Shown here in pieces: positions 48,492 through 57,626 of a stretch of 64,000 nt of DNA. Both the position numbers and the translations under genes were made by a program. The DNA lies in NCBI RefSeq assembly GCF_002269505.1, contig NZ_NQKQ01000013.1, forward strand, positions 62,001-126,000, written 5' to 3'. Source of the stretch: Pseudomonas fragi. Lineage in GTDB: Bacteria > Pseudomonadota > Gammaproteobacteria > Pseudomonadales > Pseudomonadaceae. Every line of letters starts with the position of its first letter. Positions within the stretch are counted from its first letter, which is position 1. The notes below the pieces were generated by a model. The model was not told where the DNA came from. It did not search any database and worked only from the letters and a program-made list of their open reading frames with translations.

Positions 48492-49280
48492 ATGAGCGAA
48501 ACCGAATACAAGGCCGTGCGGGGCCTGATGCGCGGGCTATTACTGATCAACGGTCTCAACCGTTTCGACGGGGGCGCCAGTACCGCTCAGTTGGCCGAGC
48601 AGAGCGGTTTGCACCGCACGACCGTGCGTCGTTTGCTGGAGACGTTGCAGGCCGAAGGCTACGTGCGCCGCAGTGAATCGGATGACAGCTACCGGTTGAC
48701 CCTGAAGGTGCGTGAGCTGAGCGAAGGCTTTCGCGATGAACAGTGGATTTCTTCGATTGCTGCGCCCTTGCTGGGTCAATTGCTTCAGCAAGTGGCCTGG
48801 CCCACCGACCTGTCTACCCTGGATGGCGACGCGATGGTGATTCGCGAAACCACTCACCGTTTCAGTCGCCTGTCGTTTCACCGTTCGATGGTGGGGCGCC
48901 GCTTGCCCTTGCTGATGACCGCGACCGGGCGGGCGTACTTTGCGTTTTGCCCGCCAGCCGAGCGGGAAGAATTGATCGAGTTGATGATCAGTCGGGGCGA
49001 CTCGCAGTCGGCGCTGGCAGCGGATCGCCGATTCGTCGAGCGACTGGTAGAGCACACACGCAGCAAGGGCTATGGCGAAAACAACGCGCACTGGGGAGAA
49101 GAGCGCAAGATCGCGGCGATTGCGATCCCGGTGATGCATGAGGAGCGGGTGATGGGTTGCCTGAACCTGGTGTATATCGCCAGGGCCATGCCGGTCGAGG
49201 AAGCTGCACGGCGCTTTTTACCGGCGATGCAGGAGGTGGTGGGAAAGATTCAGGCTGGGCTGAGCGCAGACAAACTGTAG
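48492..49280 (+). CDS. mhpR: MhpR, IclR-family activator of the mhp operon
   Basis: 262 aa. N-terminal winged HTH (GGASTAQLAEQSGLHRTTVRRLLETLQAEGYVRR) and C-terminal IclR effector domain (AIPVMHEERVMGCLNLVYI). Divergent to mhpA with a matching operator between them. The last codons and stop coincide with the left arm of a palindromic element (49279 on), so the insertion may have altered or trimmed the C-terminus slightly. Confidence 0.93.
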   Translation: MSETEYKAVRGLMRGLLLINGLNRFDGGASTAQLAEQSGLHRTTVRRLLETLQAEGYVRRSESDDSYRLTLKVRELSEGFRDEQWISSIAAPLLGQLLQQVAWPTDLSTLDGDAMVIRETTHRFSRLSFHRSMVGRRLPLLMTATGRAYFAFCPPAEREELIELMISRGDSQSALAADRRFVERLVEHTRSKGYGENNAHWGEERKIAAIAIPVMHEERVMGCLNLVYIARAMPVEEAARRFLPAMQEVVGKIQAGLSADKL

Positions 49281-49399
49281 CCGCTGAGGAGCGCAGCGAG
49301 GCTGCGATGGGCAGCCCTCGCATTCTCAGACAGACCGGGTGTGCAGGGTTTGCGAGCGCTGCGCGCCCCGACGCAGCCTCGTTCTACTCGTCAGCGGCT
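49279..49399. repeat. Palindromic element A (MITE-like)
   Basis: Terminal inverted repeats of about 28 bp: 49279-49306 (agccgctgaggagcgcagcg...) and 49372-49399. Total 121 bp. It begins at the mhpR stop codon. A related longer copy lies at 50150. No transposase is inside. Confidence 0.8.
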
Positions 49400-49452
49400 T
49401 GTCTGTTGGCGCTAAAACGTTTTGCGCAAGGTTCTGTAGCGTCTGCGATGGA

Positions 49453-49494
49453 TTTTGCTTTTGCTTTTGCTTTTGCTTTTGCTTTTGCTTTTGC
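49453..49494. repeat. (TTTTGC)7 microsatellite
   Basis: Seven perfect tandem copies of the hexamer TTTTGC, 42 bp. Being a multiple of three it would read as FAFAFA or QKQKQK in spurious frames; no supported gene crosses it. Confidence 0.95.
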
Positions 49495-49682
49495 TGGAGC
49501 CACACGTATGTCCAGACGACGCGAATGCCCATCACAGAAGGCCGAACGCAGGTGCTGTTATGGGGGTGGCGCGGCAGGACGCCGCGCCAGCCGCGATGGG
49601 CCATGGATGGCCCGTCGCGGCGTGCCCCCATGACAGTGCCGGAGTGAGGGAACCACCGAGCCTGGGCGAGGCGGCCGTATGG

Positions 49683-49748
49683 TAGGGCAAGCCTTTTTGG
49701 TTACTTTTTCGGCGTCTGGAAAAAGTGACCCGCCGTAAGGGCGGAACC
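49683..49748 (-). repeat. Divergent inverted copy of the 49825/51011 repeat
   Basis: Its reverse complement (ggttccgcccttacggcggg tcacttttt..., then aaaagtaaccaaa) aligns along most of its length with the ggtttcgctcttacagcgag-tcactttgcaaaa...aaagtaaccaaa portion of the two direct repeats. Confidence 0.7.
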
Positions 49749-49824
49749 CGTAGAAAGTCGTGACACATCGAATAGATATGTACTCGGCATCGCTGCGGGC
49801 GCATCGCAAAACAACTGGCACACT

Positions 49825-49932
49825 GGGTACATATCCGGCATCCGCAGTTAACTGAAATGATGGTTTCGCTCTTACAGCGAGTCACTTTGCAAAAGCGGCA
49901 AAGTAACCAAAGCGCTTTCGCCCCTGCGTACG
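49825..49932 (+). repeat. 108-bp direct repeat, copy 1
   Basis: Runs from gggtacatatccggcat to cccctgcgtacg. Near-identical to 51011-51118 over its 3' two thirds and at the 5' end, with a variable 20-bp stretch. The translated core SLLQRVTLQKRQSNQSAFAPAY recurs in both copies but is not a believable protein. Confidence 0.88.
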
Positions 49933-50149
49933 GCCTTCGCTGCGCTCAGGTGTCCCTCGCTCCGGTCCCGCTCCGTGGGCCCGCCGTGACGGGCCATCCC
50001 TGGCCCAACACGGCTCTCCCGGCATCCATGCCGGTCGACCCACTACGCAGAACCTCCTCTCGGCCTCCCGAAGGGGCGGGCAGATCAAAAGCACTGCCCG
50101 CCGAGGCGGCCGACCGGCCGGCCTGGTTGGTGGGGTGCATTCACGATCC

Positions 50150-50311
50150 GTAGCAGCTGACGAGCCGTGCGAGGCTGCGTTCGGCTTGGTGCGCCACTGC
50201 GACGTAGCAGTCGTAAAGTCAGCTTCCTCGGTTAATCAGGCATACCGCGTGTACCTGTTTTGCGACCGCTGCGCGATCGAACGCAGCCTCGTTCTACTCG
50301 TCAACTGCTAC
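50150..50311. repeat. Palindromic element B (MITE-like)
   Basis: 162 bp with terminal inverted repeats of about 34-38 bp: gtagcagctgacgagccgtg... on the left and ...tactcgtcaactgctac on the right. Same family as element A. The rest of 49281-50376 holds only the repeats listed and unsupported open frames. Confidence 0.8.
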
Positions 50312-50376
50312 GTAGAGGGATAGACGACGAATCCTGTAGACGCAGCCATCGTAAAACCCTGCACTGGGGTGTTTTT

Positions 50377-50646
50377 CTATGCAGGCTGCAATCGCCAACC
50401 CAACACATTCAACACGTCACAACCATCTCGCAGTAGCAGCGCAGCAGCCGTGGCCAGATGTTTGAGATCAACCGAATCTGCCTGCTGCAATTCTCGGCTG
50501 GAGAGTGTTTCCATAAGTTGGGTTGCCGCCAGCATGCGGGCCACGGCGTTGGCGTGAAGCACATCGAGGGGCGTATTGCGGTCGATAAATAAGGCGGGGA
50601 TGGTGCAGTCGATGGCGGTTAACGGAATAAATGGATGTTGAGTCAT
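50377..50646 (-). CDS. DUF3077 family protein
   Basis: 89 aa. N-terminal half FIPLTAIDCTIPALFIDRNTPLDVLHANAVARMLAA, then LQQADSVDLKHLATAAALLLRDGCDVLNVLGW, the DUF3077 pattern as I know it from Pseudomonas small proteins. Function unknown. A caggagc ribosome site precedes ATG. It lies between the two 108-bp repeats, so it may have been carried in with them. Confidence 0.75.
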   Translation of the reverse strand: MTQHPFIPLTAIDCTIPALFIDRNTPLDVLHANAVARMLAATQLMETLSSRELQQADSVDLKHLATAAALLLRDGCDVLNVLGWRLQPA

Positions 50647-51010
50647 AAGTGATGCTCCTGGAAGGGTATTTGAGCCAGCTTATTTCGTCGCCAAACGAAA
50701 ACAGGTGGCCGCTGTACGCGGGTTGGCGAACCGGTGATCCAGGAAACCCGGCAGACCCGAAGATCTCCCACGTACAGCTGCCATAAAGCAGTGCGAGCAA
50801 AATACACGCTTAGCCATATTTAACAACCACACGTTAACTGGATACTGCCAGGTCGCCAAACCCGGTCGCCTTATCGGCGAGGGCTGACTATAGGCGTCGT
50901 GCCGATACCTCAGCAATTGGCAAACCTGTGCGAAAAATCCTGAAAGTTCGTAGTGGGGCTGGTGTTGTGCGGGGCCGCGATTGGGGGGCATTGGTGATAA
51001 CTGGCAGGCC
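50647..51010. other. Leader region of the DUF3077 gene, nothing firmly identified
   Basis: About 360 bp upstream of the DUF3077 gene. It has a minus-strand open frame (50680-51027) with no convincing protein character, and no REP, terminator or promoter pair that I would defend. Confidence 0.4.
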
Positions 51011-51118
51011 GGGTACATATCCGGCATGCATGTCTAACTGGAATATGGGTTTCGCTCTTACAGCGAGTCACTTTGCAAAAACGGCAAAGTAACCAAAGCG
51101 CTTTCGCCCCTGCGTACG
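51011..51118 (+). repeat. 108-bp direct repeat, copy 2
   Basis: Same length and orientation as 49825-49932. It ends 48 bp from the 3' end of the LysR gene on the minus strand. Confidence 0.88.
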
Positions 51119-51165
51119 CCTGTCGCCGGTGCGCAGCGGTCCCGAGATCTTTACACGTTCTTTGT

Positions 51166-52035
51166 CTACAACCGCTGCCAGAGCGCTTCGGCCTGGGGGT
51201 TACGGTTGTCCCGCCAGCGCACCAGGATCACTTCCAGATGGTCGGACTCCATATCCGGGTACAAGCGCACCAGTTCACCGCGCTCAATCAGCGGCGCCAC
51301 CATGCTGTGGGGCATGCACGCCACCCCCTGGCCGCTGGCGACCATCGGTTTGAGTGCCTCGGACACCGTGGCCTCGAATACCTGCAGCAAACGTTGAGGC
51401 TGGGGGTGACGGTTGATCTGGGTGCGCGACAGTTCATGCAATTGCGCACTGCGCGAGTAACTGAGCAGTGGAATCGGTTCATCGGTCTGCGCGCAATGCG
51501 CCGCCAGTGCCGGAGTGGCCACCCAGTACAACTCGTCATGGCCCAGGGACTTGACCTCGAATTCGCTCTGGCGCGAGTAGGGCGCCGTCTTGGTATCACG
51601 GTAGAACAGGATGAAATCGCAACGCCCGGACATGAGCGCCATGTAGTAGTCGTCGGTGCTGCGATAACCCGTGTCGATACGGGTAAAAAGCGGCGATTGC
51701 GGGCTGTTCAACTGGCTGATCCAGCCCGGGAAGAAGTTGCAGGCAAGGGTGTGCAGCGAGGCGAAGGTCAGTGGCCGGTTGAGCACCTTGACGCTCTGTT
51801 CACAGTCGCGGGCCATGCGCACCAGTTCCACGGCATTGGGCAACAACGCCTCACCGGCGGCCGTCAGGCGTACCGGGTTGCGCTCACGGTCGATCAGGGT
51901 TGCACCCAGATGCGCTTCGAGCAATTGAATGCGCCGGCTCAGGGCCGATTGTGAGGAGCCGCGCATGCTCGCCGCCGCCGTGAACTTGCCGGTATCGGCC
52001 AGGGCAAGAAAATCTTCATACCAGTCGATGTTCAT
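51166..52035 (-). CDS. LysR-type regulator of the aap/iaaA operon (inferred)
   Basis: 289 aa. Winged HTH WYEDFLALADTGKFTAAASMRGSSQSALSRRIQLLEAHLG at the N-terminus, effector domain from about 90 (LTFASLHTLACNFFPGW). Start at ATG 52035 (MNIDWYEDF); 15 upstream residues are not family-like. Divergent from the amino-acid ABC transporter operon by 154 bp and so its likely regulator. Confidence 0.9.
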   Translation of the reverse strand: MNIDWYEDFLALADTGKFTAAASMRGSSQSALSRRIQLLEAHLGATLIDRERNPVRLTAAGEALLPNAVELVRMARDCEQSVKVLNRPLTFASLHTLACNFFPGWISQLNSPQSPLFTRIDTGYRSTDDYYMALMSGRCDFILFYRDTKTAPYSRQSEFEVKSLGHDELYWVATPALAAHCAQTDEPIPLLSYSRSAQLHELSRTQINRHPQPQRLLQVFEATVSEALKPMVASGQGVACMPHSMVAPLIERGELVRLYPDMESDHLEVILVRWRDNRNPQAEALWQRL

Positions 52036-52189
52036 AGGGTTATTCCAATATTCGATAGCTCGTCCAGCATAGTGGATCAATTGCCGCTATCCGGGCCATG
52101 CCGCTGTCTTTATTGTGCTCCTCAACCGCCACCTGCCGTTGGACTGTGGTTGACAGGCATAACAAGAAGAATTTTCAAGGGGCAATGAT

Positions 52190-53227
52190 ATGCATAAATT
52201 GAATAGGGCCAAGCTTTTACTGGGTGCTCCGCTGTTGGCACTGCTGTTGACCGGTGCCCAGGCCGCCCAGGCAGGTGTGCTGGAGAAGGTCAAGGCGCAT
52301 GGCAGTGTGCGCTGCGGGGTCGCGGGCGACAAACCGGGCTTTTCGCTGATTGATGACAAGGGCCGCTGGACCGGCATGGACGTGGATCTGTGCCGCGCCG
52401 TGGCCGCGGCCGTGCTGGGGGATGCGGACAAGGTCGAGTACCTGACCACCACCGCAAAAAACCGCTTTACCGCCCTGGCCTCCGGGGAGATCGATATTCT
52501 GTCGCGGGCCGCCTCCTGGACCGCTGAGCGCATCGCCAACCTGGGCGTGGACTTCACCACCGTGTGGTTTTACGACGGCCAGGGCTTTATGACCCACGCC
52601 GCCGACGGTATCCAGAAACTCACTGACCTGGACGGCGCCACTTTCTGCCTGTCACCGGGTACCACCTCCGAGCAAAACCTGGAAGATTATTTCGGTCGCC
52701 GTGGCCTGACTTACAAAACCGTGGTCATCGAAAAAAGCCCCGAGCTGTACGCCGCTTTCCAGCGCGGCCGCTGTAACGCCATTTCCAATGATTCTTCGGG
52801 GCTGGCAGCGCGCCTGGCGCTGATGAACAACCCCAAGGACTATGCGCTGTTGCCCGAGGTGATTTCCAAGGAGCCGCTGGGTGCCTTCGTCGCTCAAGGT
52901 GACACGGTGTGGCGCAATATCGTGACCTGGACCGCTTACGCGCTGATGACCGGCGAAGAGCTGGGCGTGACCTCGGACAACGTCGACGAGTTGCGTGGCA
53001 ATAAGACCGCATCCACTGATATCGCCCGCTTGCTGGGCACGGAAGGCACCATCGGCAAGTCCTTTGGCCTGGACAGTGACTGGGCGTATCGCGCCCTCAA
53101 GCAAGTCGGCAACTACGCGCAAATCTATGAGCGCAACCTCGGCCAGCAGACGGCATTGAATATTCCGCGCGGTCTCAACCGCAGCTGGAAAGACCATGGC
53201 CTGATGTACGCGCCGCCGATTCGCTGA
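52190..53227 (+). CDS. aapJ: Amino-acid ABC transporter substrate-binding protein (AapJ/BztA type)
   Basis: 345 aa periplasmic protein. Signal peptide to about residue 28 (LTGAQAAQA). AapJ-type features: VKAHGSVRCGVAGDKPGFSLIDDKGRWTGMDVDLCRAVAAAV and FCLSPGTTSEQNLEDYF. The aap/bzt group takes up acidic amino acids and their amides with broad specificity. Ribosome site aagggg. First gene of a five-gene coupled operon ending with an isoaspartyl peptidase, suggesting a role in Asp/Asn or isoaspartyl-peptide use. Confidence 0.92.
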   Translation: MHKLNRAKLLLGAPLLALLLTGAQAAQAGVLEKVKAHGSVRCGVAGDKPGFSLIDDKGRWTGMDVDLCRAVAAAVLGDADKVEYLTTTAKNRFTALASGEIDILSRAASWTAERIANLGVDFTTVWFYDGQGFMTHAADGIQKLTDLDGATFCLSPGTTSEQNLEDYFGRRGLTYKTVVIEKSPELYAAFQRGRCNAISNDSSGLAARLALMNNPKDYALLPEVISKEPLGAFVAQGDTVWRNIVTWTAYALMTGEELGVTSDNVDELRGNKTASTDIARLLGTEGTIGKSFGLDSDWAYRALKQVGNYAQIYERNLGQQTALNIPRGLNRSWKDHGLMYAPPIR

Positions 53228-53240
53228 GGGGAGTTCTGTC

Positions 53241-54395
53241 ATGTCGACCCATCGTTCGCCCAACCTGCGCCTGTCGAGCGTGCTGCAGCAGGGGCTGGTA
53301 CTGGCTCTGGTTGGCGCAGTGTTTTACCTGCTCTCCAGCAACGCCGCGCTGAACCTGAAGAACCTCAATATCGCCTCGGGGTTCGGTTTTCTGTCCCAGC
53401 GCGCCGGTTATGACATCAGCTTCTCGCTGATTGATTACACCCCGGATGCAACCTATGCCCGCGCCTATCTGGTGGGCTTGCTCAACACCTTGCTGGTGTC
53501 GGTGCTGAGCATTGTGCTGGCGACCTTGCTGGGAGGTGCGCTGGGCATGGCGCGCGTCTCGGAGAACTGGCTGATCAAGCGCCTGAGCGGCACCTGCATC
53601 GAATTTTTGCGCAACGTCCCGTTGGTGGTGCATCTGGTCTGGTGGTACGGGCTGGTCTTGGCGCTGCCCGGAGTCAAGCACTCGGCCTCGCTGTTTGGCG
53701 TGGTGTTTTTGAACAATAACGGCCTCAACCTGCCGTGGCTCGAACAGGGCAGCGTAGTCGGCTGGGGGCTCTTTCTGATGCTGCTGGGCACCTTGCTGGC
53801 TTATGTGTTCTGCCGCTTGAAAGAAGCGCGCGGGCCGTGGCGCGGATTTGCCTCCAGGCGCTGGCCCGCGCTGCTGGCCGGAGCGGTGCTGCTGCCCTTG
53901 CTGGTGTACGCCCTGAGTGACGCCCATGTGCAATGGGAAGTGCCGGTGCAGCGCGGTTTCGGGTTCAAGGGCGGGATCACTCTGGTGCCGGAAATGCTCG
54001 CGCTGTGCCTGGCCCTGTCGTTTTACAGCGCCAGTTACATCGCCGAGATCGTACGTGGCGCGATTGAATCTGTGCATCGCGGCCAGTACGAAGCGGCCAG
54101 GGCACTCGGCTTCACATCCGGCACTACCCTGCGCCAGTTGATCGTGCCGCAGGCCATCTATCCGATGATTCCGCAGATCACCAACACCTATCTGAACATC
54201 GTCAAGAACTCCTCGCTGGGGGTGGTCATCGGCTTTATGGAGCTGGTCTCGTCAACCGGCGGCACCACCCTGAACCAGACCGGCCAGGCCATCGAATGTA
54301 TCGCGCTGGTGATGGGCACCTACTGTGCAATCAGCCTGGTGATCTCGTTGGCGATGAATATCTATAACCACCGTATTGGCCAGAGGGGGCACTGA
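53241..54395 (+). CDS. aapQ: Amino-acid ABC permease (AapQ type)
   Basis: 384 aa membrane permease, larger than HisM-type permeases because of a central insertion, as in AapQ/BztB. Signature EIVRGAIESVHRGQYEAARALGFTSG (EAA loop) in the C-terminal half and NTLLVSVLSIVLATLLGGALGMAR near the middle. Good ribosome site gagggga. Confidence 0.93.
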   Translation: MSTHRSPNLRLSSVLQQGLVLALVGAVFYLLSSNAALNLKNLNIASGFGFLSQRAGYDISFSLIDYTPDATYARAYLVGLLNTLLVSVLSIVLATLLGGALGMARVSENWLIKRLSGTCIEFLRNVPLVVHLVWWYGLVLALPGVKHSASLFGVVFLNNNGLNLPWLEQGSVVGWGLFLMLLGTLLAYVFCRLKEARGPWRGFASRRWPALLAGAVLLPLLVYALSDAHVQWEVPVQRGFGFKGGITLVPEMLALCLALSFYSASYIAEIVRGAIESVHRGQYEAARALGFTSGTTLRQLIVPQAIYPMIPQITNTYLNIVKNSSLGVVIGFMELVSSTGGTTLNQTGQAIECIALVMGTYCAISLVISLAMNIYNHRIGQRGH

Positions 54396-54397
54396 AC

Positions 54398-55495
54398 ATG
54401 ACCGCAATGAATCATGCACTGGCAGTGCCGCTGGCACCGCCGCGCTTGCCCCGGCTACAGCGTGCCCTGGCCTGGAGCCGCAGCCACCTGTTCCCCAGCG
54501 TGGGCCATGGGCTGCTGACCCTGAGCGTACTGGCACTGCTCTGCTGGTGTGTGCCCGCGGCGCTGAACTGGCTGGTATTTGATGCCACCTTCGTCGGCAG
54601 CAGCGCCAAAGACTGCAACCCCGGCGGCGCTTGCTGGCTGCCGATTACCCAGCGCTGGAACCTGTTCGTATACGGCTTCTACCCGCAGGCTGAACAGTGG
54701 CGGGTAAGCCTGGCACTGATGCTGGCAGGGGCAGCGTTTGTCTTGCTGTTTTTCAAGCGCCTGGACCGACGCCTGCTGCTGGGGTATCTGGCATTGCTGC
54801 CGATTGTGATGTGGTGGTTGCTCAAGGGCGGTGCCGGTTTGCCCGAGGTGTCTTCGACCAAATTCGCCGGGATGCTGGTCACGGTGTTCCTGGGCACCGC
54901 AGGGATGATCTTTGCCTTGCCGCTGGGGATTTTGCTGGCTCTGGGCCGGCGCTCGAAATTGCCCGTGGTGCGTATGCTCTGCGTGCTGTACATCGAGCTG
55001 GTGCGCTCGGTGCCGGTGATCTCGCTGCTGTTTATGGCCTCGCTGATGATCCAGTTGTTCCTGCCGCCAGACTCGGCCTTCGACATCCTGCTGCGGGTGC
55101 AACTGGTATTGATCCTGTTTACCGCCGCCTACATGGCCGAGACCCTGCGCGGCGGTCTGCAGAACCTGCCCAAGGGGCAGTACGAAGCGGCAATGGCGCT
55201 GGGTTTTGGCTACTGGAAAACCATGGGCCAGATCATCCTGCCGCAAGTGCTCAAGCAGTCCATAGCGCCTTTGCTCACCCAGTTTATCGGCCTGTTCAAA
55301 GAGACCACGCTGGTAATGATCGTGGGCGTGCTGGACATCGTCGGCATCGCCATGAGCACTGCCGTCGCCCCGGAATGGGTTGAGTATGGCCACGAAATCT
55401 ACGTCTTCCTGGCGATCTACTTCTTCGTCATCTGTTTTGCACTGTCGCGCTATGCCCGACACCTTGAACAACGTATGGAGCAAAGCCGCTCATGA
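54398..55495 (+). CDS. aapM: Amino-acid ABC permease (AapM type)
   Basis: 365 aa. Long N-terminal helices, a periplasmic loop with DCNPGGACW, then the HisM core with [26 protein letters not shown]. Pairs with AapQ. It ends in an ATGA overlap with the ATPase gene. Confidence 0.93.
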   Translation: MTAMNHALAVPLAPPRLPRLQRALAWSRSHLFPSVGHGLLTLSVLALLCWCVPAALNWLVFDATFVGSSAKDCNPGGACWLPITQRWNLFVYGFYPQAEQWRVSLALMLAGAAFVLLFFKRLDRRLLLGYLALLPIVMWWLLKGGAGLPEVSSTKFAGMLVTVFLGTAGMIFALPLGILLALGRRSKLPVVRMLCVLYIELVRSVPVISLLFMASLMIQLFLPPDSAFDILLRVQLVLILFTAAYMAETLRGGLQNLPKGQYEAAMALGFGYWKTMGQIILPQVLKQSIAPLLTQFIGLFKETTLVMIVGVLDIVGIAMSTAVAPEWVEYGHEIYVFLAIYFFVICFALSRYARHLEQRMEQSRS

Positions 55496-56268
55496 TCAGC
55501 AAACCCAAGGCTGATGCCGCCGCGATGGTGCGCATCGAACAATTGAACAAGTGGTTCGGCAATGCCCATGTGCTGAAGAACATCTCGCTGAATGTGCAGG
55601 CCGGGGAAAAAGTGGTGATCTGCGGGCCTTCGGGTTCCGGCAAATCGACCCTGATCCGTTGCATCAACCAGCTGGAGCAACACCAGCAGGGCCTGGTCGA
55701 GGTGCTGGGCGAGGAGCTCAACGGCAACCTCAGGGGGCTGGAGCGTATCCGCCGCCAGGTGGGCATGTGCTTCCAGCACTTCAACCTGTTCCCGCACCTC
55801 ACGGTACTGAAAAACTGCACCTTGCCCCAGACGTCTAATCTGGGCGTGCCCGAGGCGCAAGCCATCGAGCGTGCGCTGGGCTTGCTGGACAAGGTCAAAA
55901 TGCGCGACCACGCCAACAAGTTTCCGTCGCAGTTGTCCGGTGGCCAGCAGCAACGCATCGCCATCGCCCGGGCGCTGTGCATGCAGCCCAAAGTCATGTT
56001 GTTTGATGAGCCGACCTCGGCCCTGGACCCGGAAATGATCGCTGAAGTGCTGGACGTGATGACCGGCCTGGCCCAGGAAGGCATGACCATGATCTGCGTG
56101 ACCCACGAAATGGGTTTTGCGCGCAAAGTGGCAGACCGGATCGTATTTATGGACCAGGGCGAGATCGTTGAAGAAGCGCCCCCCGAGCGGTTTTTCTCCG
56201 CCCCCGAGTCTCCCCGTACCCAACGTTTTTTGAGCCAGATAATCAATCACGGAGTGCATGCCCAATGA
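55492..56268 (+). CDS. aapP: Amino-acid ABC ATPase (AapP type)
   Basis: 258 aa. Walker [10 protein letters not shown], signature [15 protein letters not shown], Walker [14 protein letters not shown], switch His in VTHEMGFA. Energises AapJQM. Overlaps both neighbours by 4 bp. Confidence 0.95.
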   Translation: MISKPKADAAAMVRIEQLNKWFGNAHVLKNISLNVQAGEKVVICGPSGSGKSTLIRCINQLEQHQQGLVEVLGEELNGNLRGLERIRRQVGMCFQHFNLFPHLTVLKNCTLPQTSNLGVPEAQAIERALGLLDKVKMRDHANKFPSQLSGGQQQRIAIARALCMQPKVMLFDEPTSALDPEMIAEVLDVMTGLAQEGMTMICVTHEMGFARKVADRIVFMDQGEIVEEAPPERFFSAPESPRTQRFLSQIINHGVHAQ

Positions 56269-57224
56269 CCCAATCCATTGCGATGGCCTTGCATGGCGGT
56301 GCCGGTGTGCTGATGCCCGGTGTCTTGACCCGCGAAGACGAACAGGCGATCCACGCCGCATTGCTGCAGGCGCTCAAGGCCGGTGTCGATGTGCTGGAAA
56401 AGGGCGGCAGCAGCCTGGATGCGGTACAGGCCAGTGTGGTTGAGCTCGAAGAGTGCCCCTGGTTCAACGCCGGCAAAGGCGCGGTGTTTACCCATGCCGG
56501 AGACCATGAACTGGACGCCGCGATCATGAATGGTGCCAACCGCGAAGCCGGTGCCGTGGCCGGTGTGCACCATGTGCGCAATCCGATCTGTGGAGCCCGT
56601 GCGGTCCTGGAACACAGTGAGCATGTGCTGCTGGCCGGTGCCGGGGCAGACTTGTTCCTGTCCGAACAGGCGGGTCTGGAACACGTCAGCAATGACTGGT
56701 ACGACACGCCCTTGCGTCGTCGCCAGTGGGCTGCGCAACAGCAGCAGCCGGAGACGGTGTTGCTGGAGCCGGGAGGCGTGGAGAAAAAATTTGGCACCGT
56801 GGGTGCTGTTGCTCTGGATAGCCACGGCCATGTCGCAGCGGCCACCTCCACGGGTGGCATTACCAACAAGCGCTATGGCCGGGTGGGCGACTCGCCGCTG
56901 ATCGGCTCCGGCACCTGGGCCGATGACCGCAGCGCGGCAATTTCGGCGACCGGGCACGGCGAGTTCTTTATGCGCACCGTGGTGGCTCACAACATCGCAT
57001 CGCGCATTCGCCTGGTGGGTTCGAGCCTGGCTGACGCCTGCGAGCAAGTTGTGCAGGGCGAGCTCAAGGAGCTGGGTGGTAACGGCGGTGTGGTCGCCGT
57101 GACACCGGCTGGCGAGACCGTGCTGAGCTTCAATACGCCGGGCATGTACCGCGCCTGGCTGGATGCTGACGGCGGCCTGCACACGGCCATTTACGCCGAG
57201 GACGACTGCCTGCATCGACGTTGA
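56265..57224 (+). CDS. iaaA: Isoaspartyl peptidase / plant-type L-asparaginase
   Basis: 319 aa Ntn hydrolase. Starts [12 protein letters not shown]; autocleavage site before Thr178 in [11 protein letters not shown], the N-terminal nucleophile of the mature beta subunit; [21 protein letters not shown] follows. Hydrolyses beta-aspartyl dipeptides and asparagine. Coupled to the ABC ATPase by ATGA, so import and hydrolysis are one transcript. Confidence 0.95.
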   Translation: MTQSIAMALHGGAGVLMPGVLTREDEQAIHAALLQALKAGVDVLEKGGSSLDAVQASVVELEECPWFNAGKGAVFTHAGDHELDAAIMNGANREAGAVAGVHHVRNPICGARAVLEHSEHVLLAGAGADLFLSEQAGLEHVSNDWYDTPLRRRQWAAQQQQPETVLLEPGGVEKKFGTVGAVALDSHGHVAAATSTGGITNKRYGRVGDSPLIGSGTWADDRSAAISATGHGEFFMRTVVAHNIASRIRLVGSSLADACEQVVQGELKELGGNGGVVAVTPAGETVLSFNTPGMYRAWLDADGGLHTAIYAEDDCLHRR

Positions 57225-57234
57225 GTGAATTGAC

Positions 57235-57280
57235 CCGCGGGGCGGCTGGAGATTAGTCTCGATCTCCTTTCGCCCCGTGG
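57235..57280. terminator. Complex hairpin after iaaA
   Basis: Outer arms ccgcggggcg / cgccccgtgg with inner ggaga / tctcc, placed in the 65-bp gap before the NIPSNAP gene. No T-run; likely an attenuator or mRNA-end stabiliser. Confidence 0.5.
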
Positions 57281-57289
57281 AATGCATCG

Positions 57290-57595
57290 ATGATCACCTG
57301 CTACCTGCGTTACGTGATTGACCCTTACCAACTGGCCGAATTCGAGGCCTATGCCAAAGTCTGGATCCCGCTGGTAGAGAAGTTCGGCGGCCAGCATCAT
57401 GGCTACTTTCTGCCCTCGGAAGGTGCCAACAATATCGCCCTGGCCATGTTCACCTTCCCCAGCCTCGCAGCCTATGAAGACTATCGCGAGCGCTCAAAAA
57501 CCGATGCCGAGTGCATTGCCGCGTTTAAACTGGCTGAAGACAATCGCTGTATCCTGAGTTACGAGCGCAGCTTTTTCAGGCCGGTTTTCGTGTAA
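57290..57595 (+). CDS. NIPSNAP family protein
   Basis: 101 aa ferredoxin-like fold. MITCYLRYVIDPYQLAEFEAYAKVWIPLVEKFGGQHHGYFLP is the standard NIPSNAP start; DYRERSKTDAECIAAF and YERSFFRPV complete it. Function generally unknown. It lies after a hairpin behind iaaA and may or may not share its transcript. Confidence 0.88.
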   Translation: MITCYLRYVIDPYQLAEFEAYAKVWIPLVEKFGGQHHGYFLPSEGANNIALAMFTFPSLAAYEDYRERSKTDAECIAAFKLAEDNRCILSYERSFFRPVFV

Positions 57596-57626
57596 TCCCC
57601 CCATTTCTTCCAAGAGGCATGCCCCC

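Noticed and set aside
49326-49633. Open frames reading FAFAFA or QKQKQK
   Set aside because: Produced by the TTTTGC microsatellite in all frames; no ribosome site or conserved ends.
49857-50153. 98-aa frame beginning MMVSLLQRVTLQKRQSNQSAFAPAY
   Set aside because: Its N-terminal part is the translated 108-bp repeat, also read at 51073; a repeat artefact rather than a gene.
50680-51027. 115-aa minus-strand frame upstream of DUF3077
   Set aside because: No start signal, no family character, overlaps a repeat; kept only as an uncharacterised leader.
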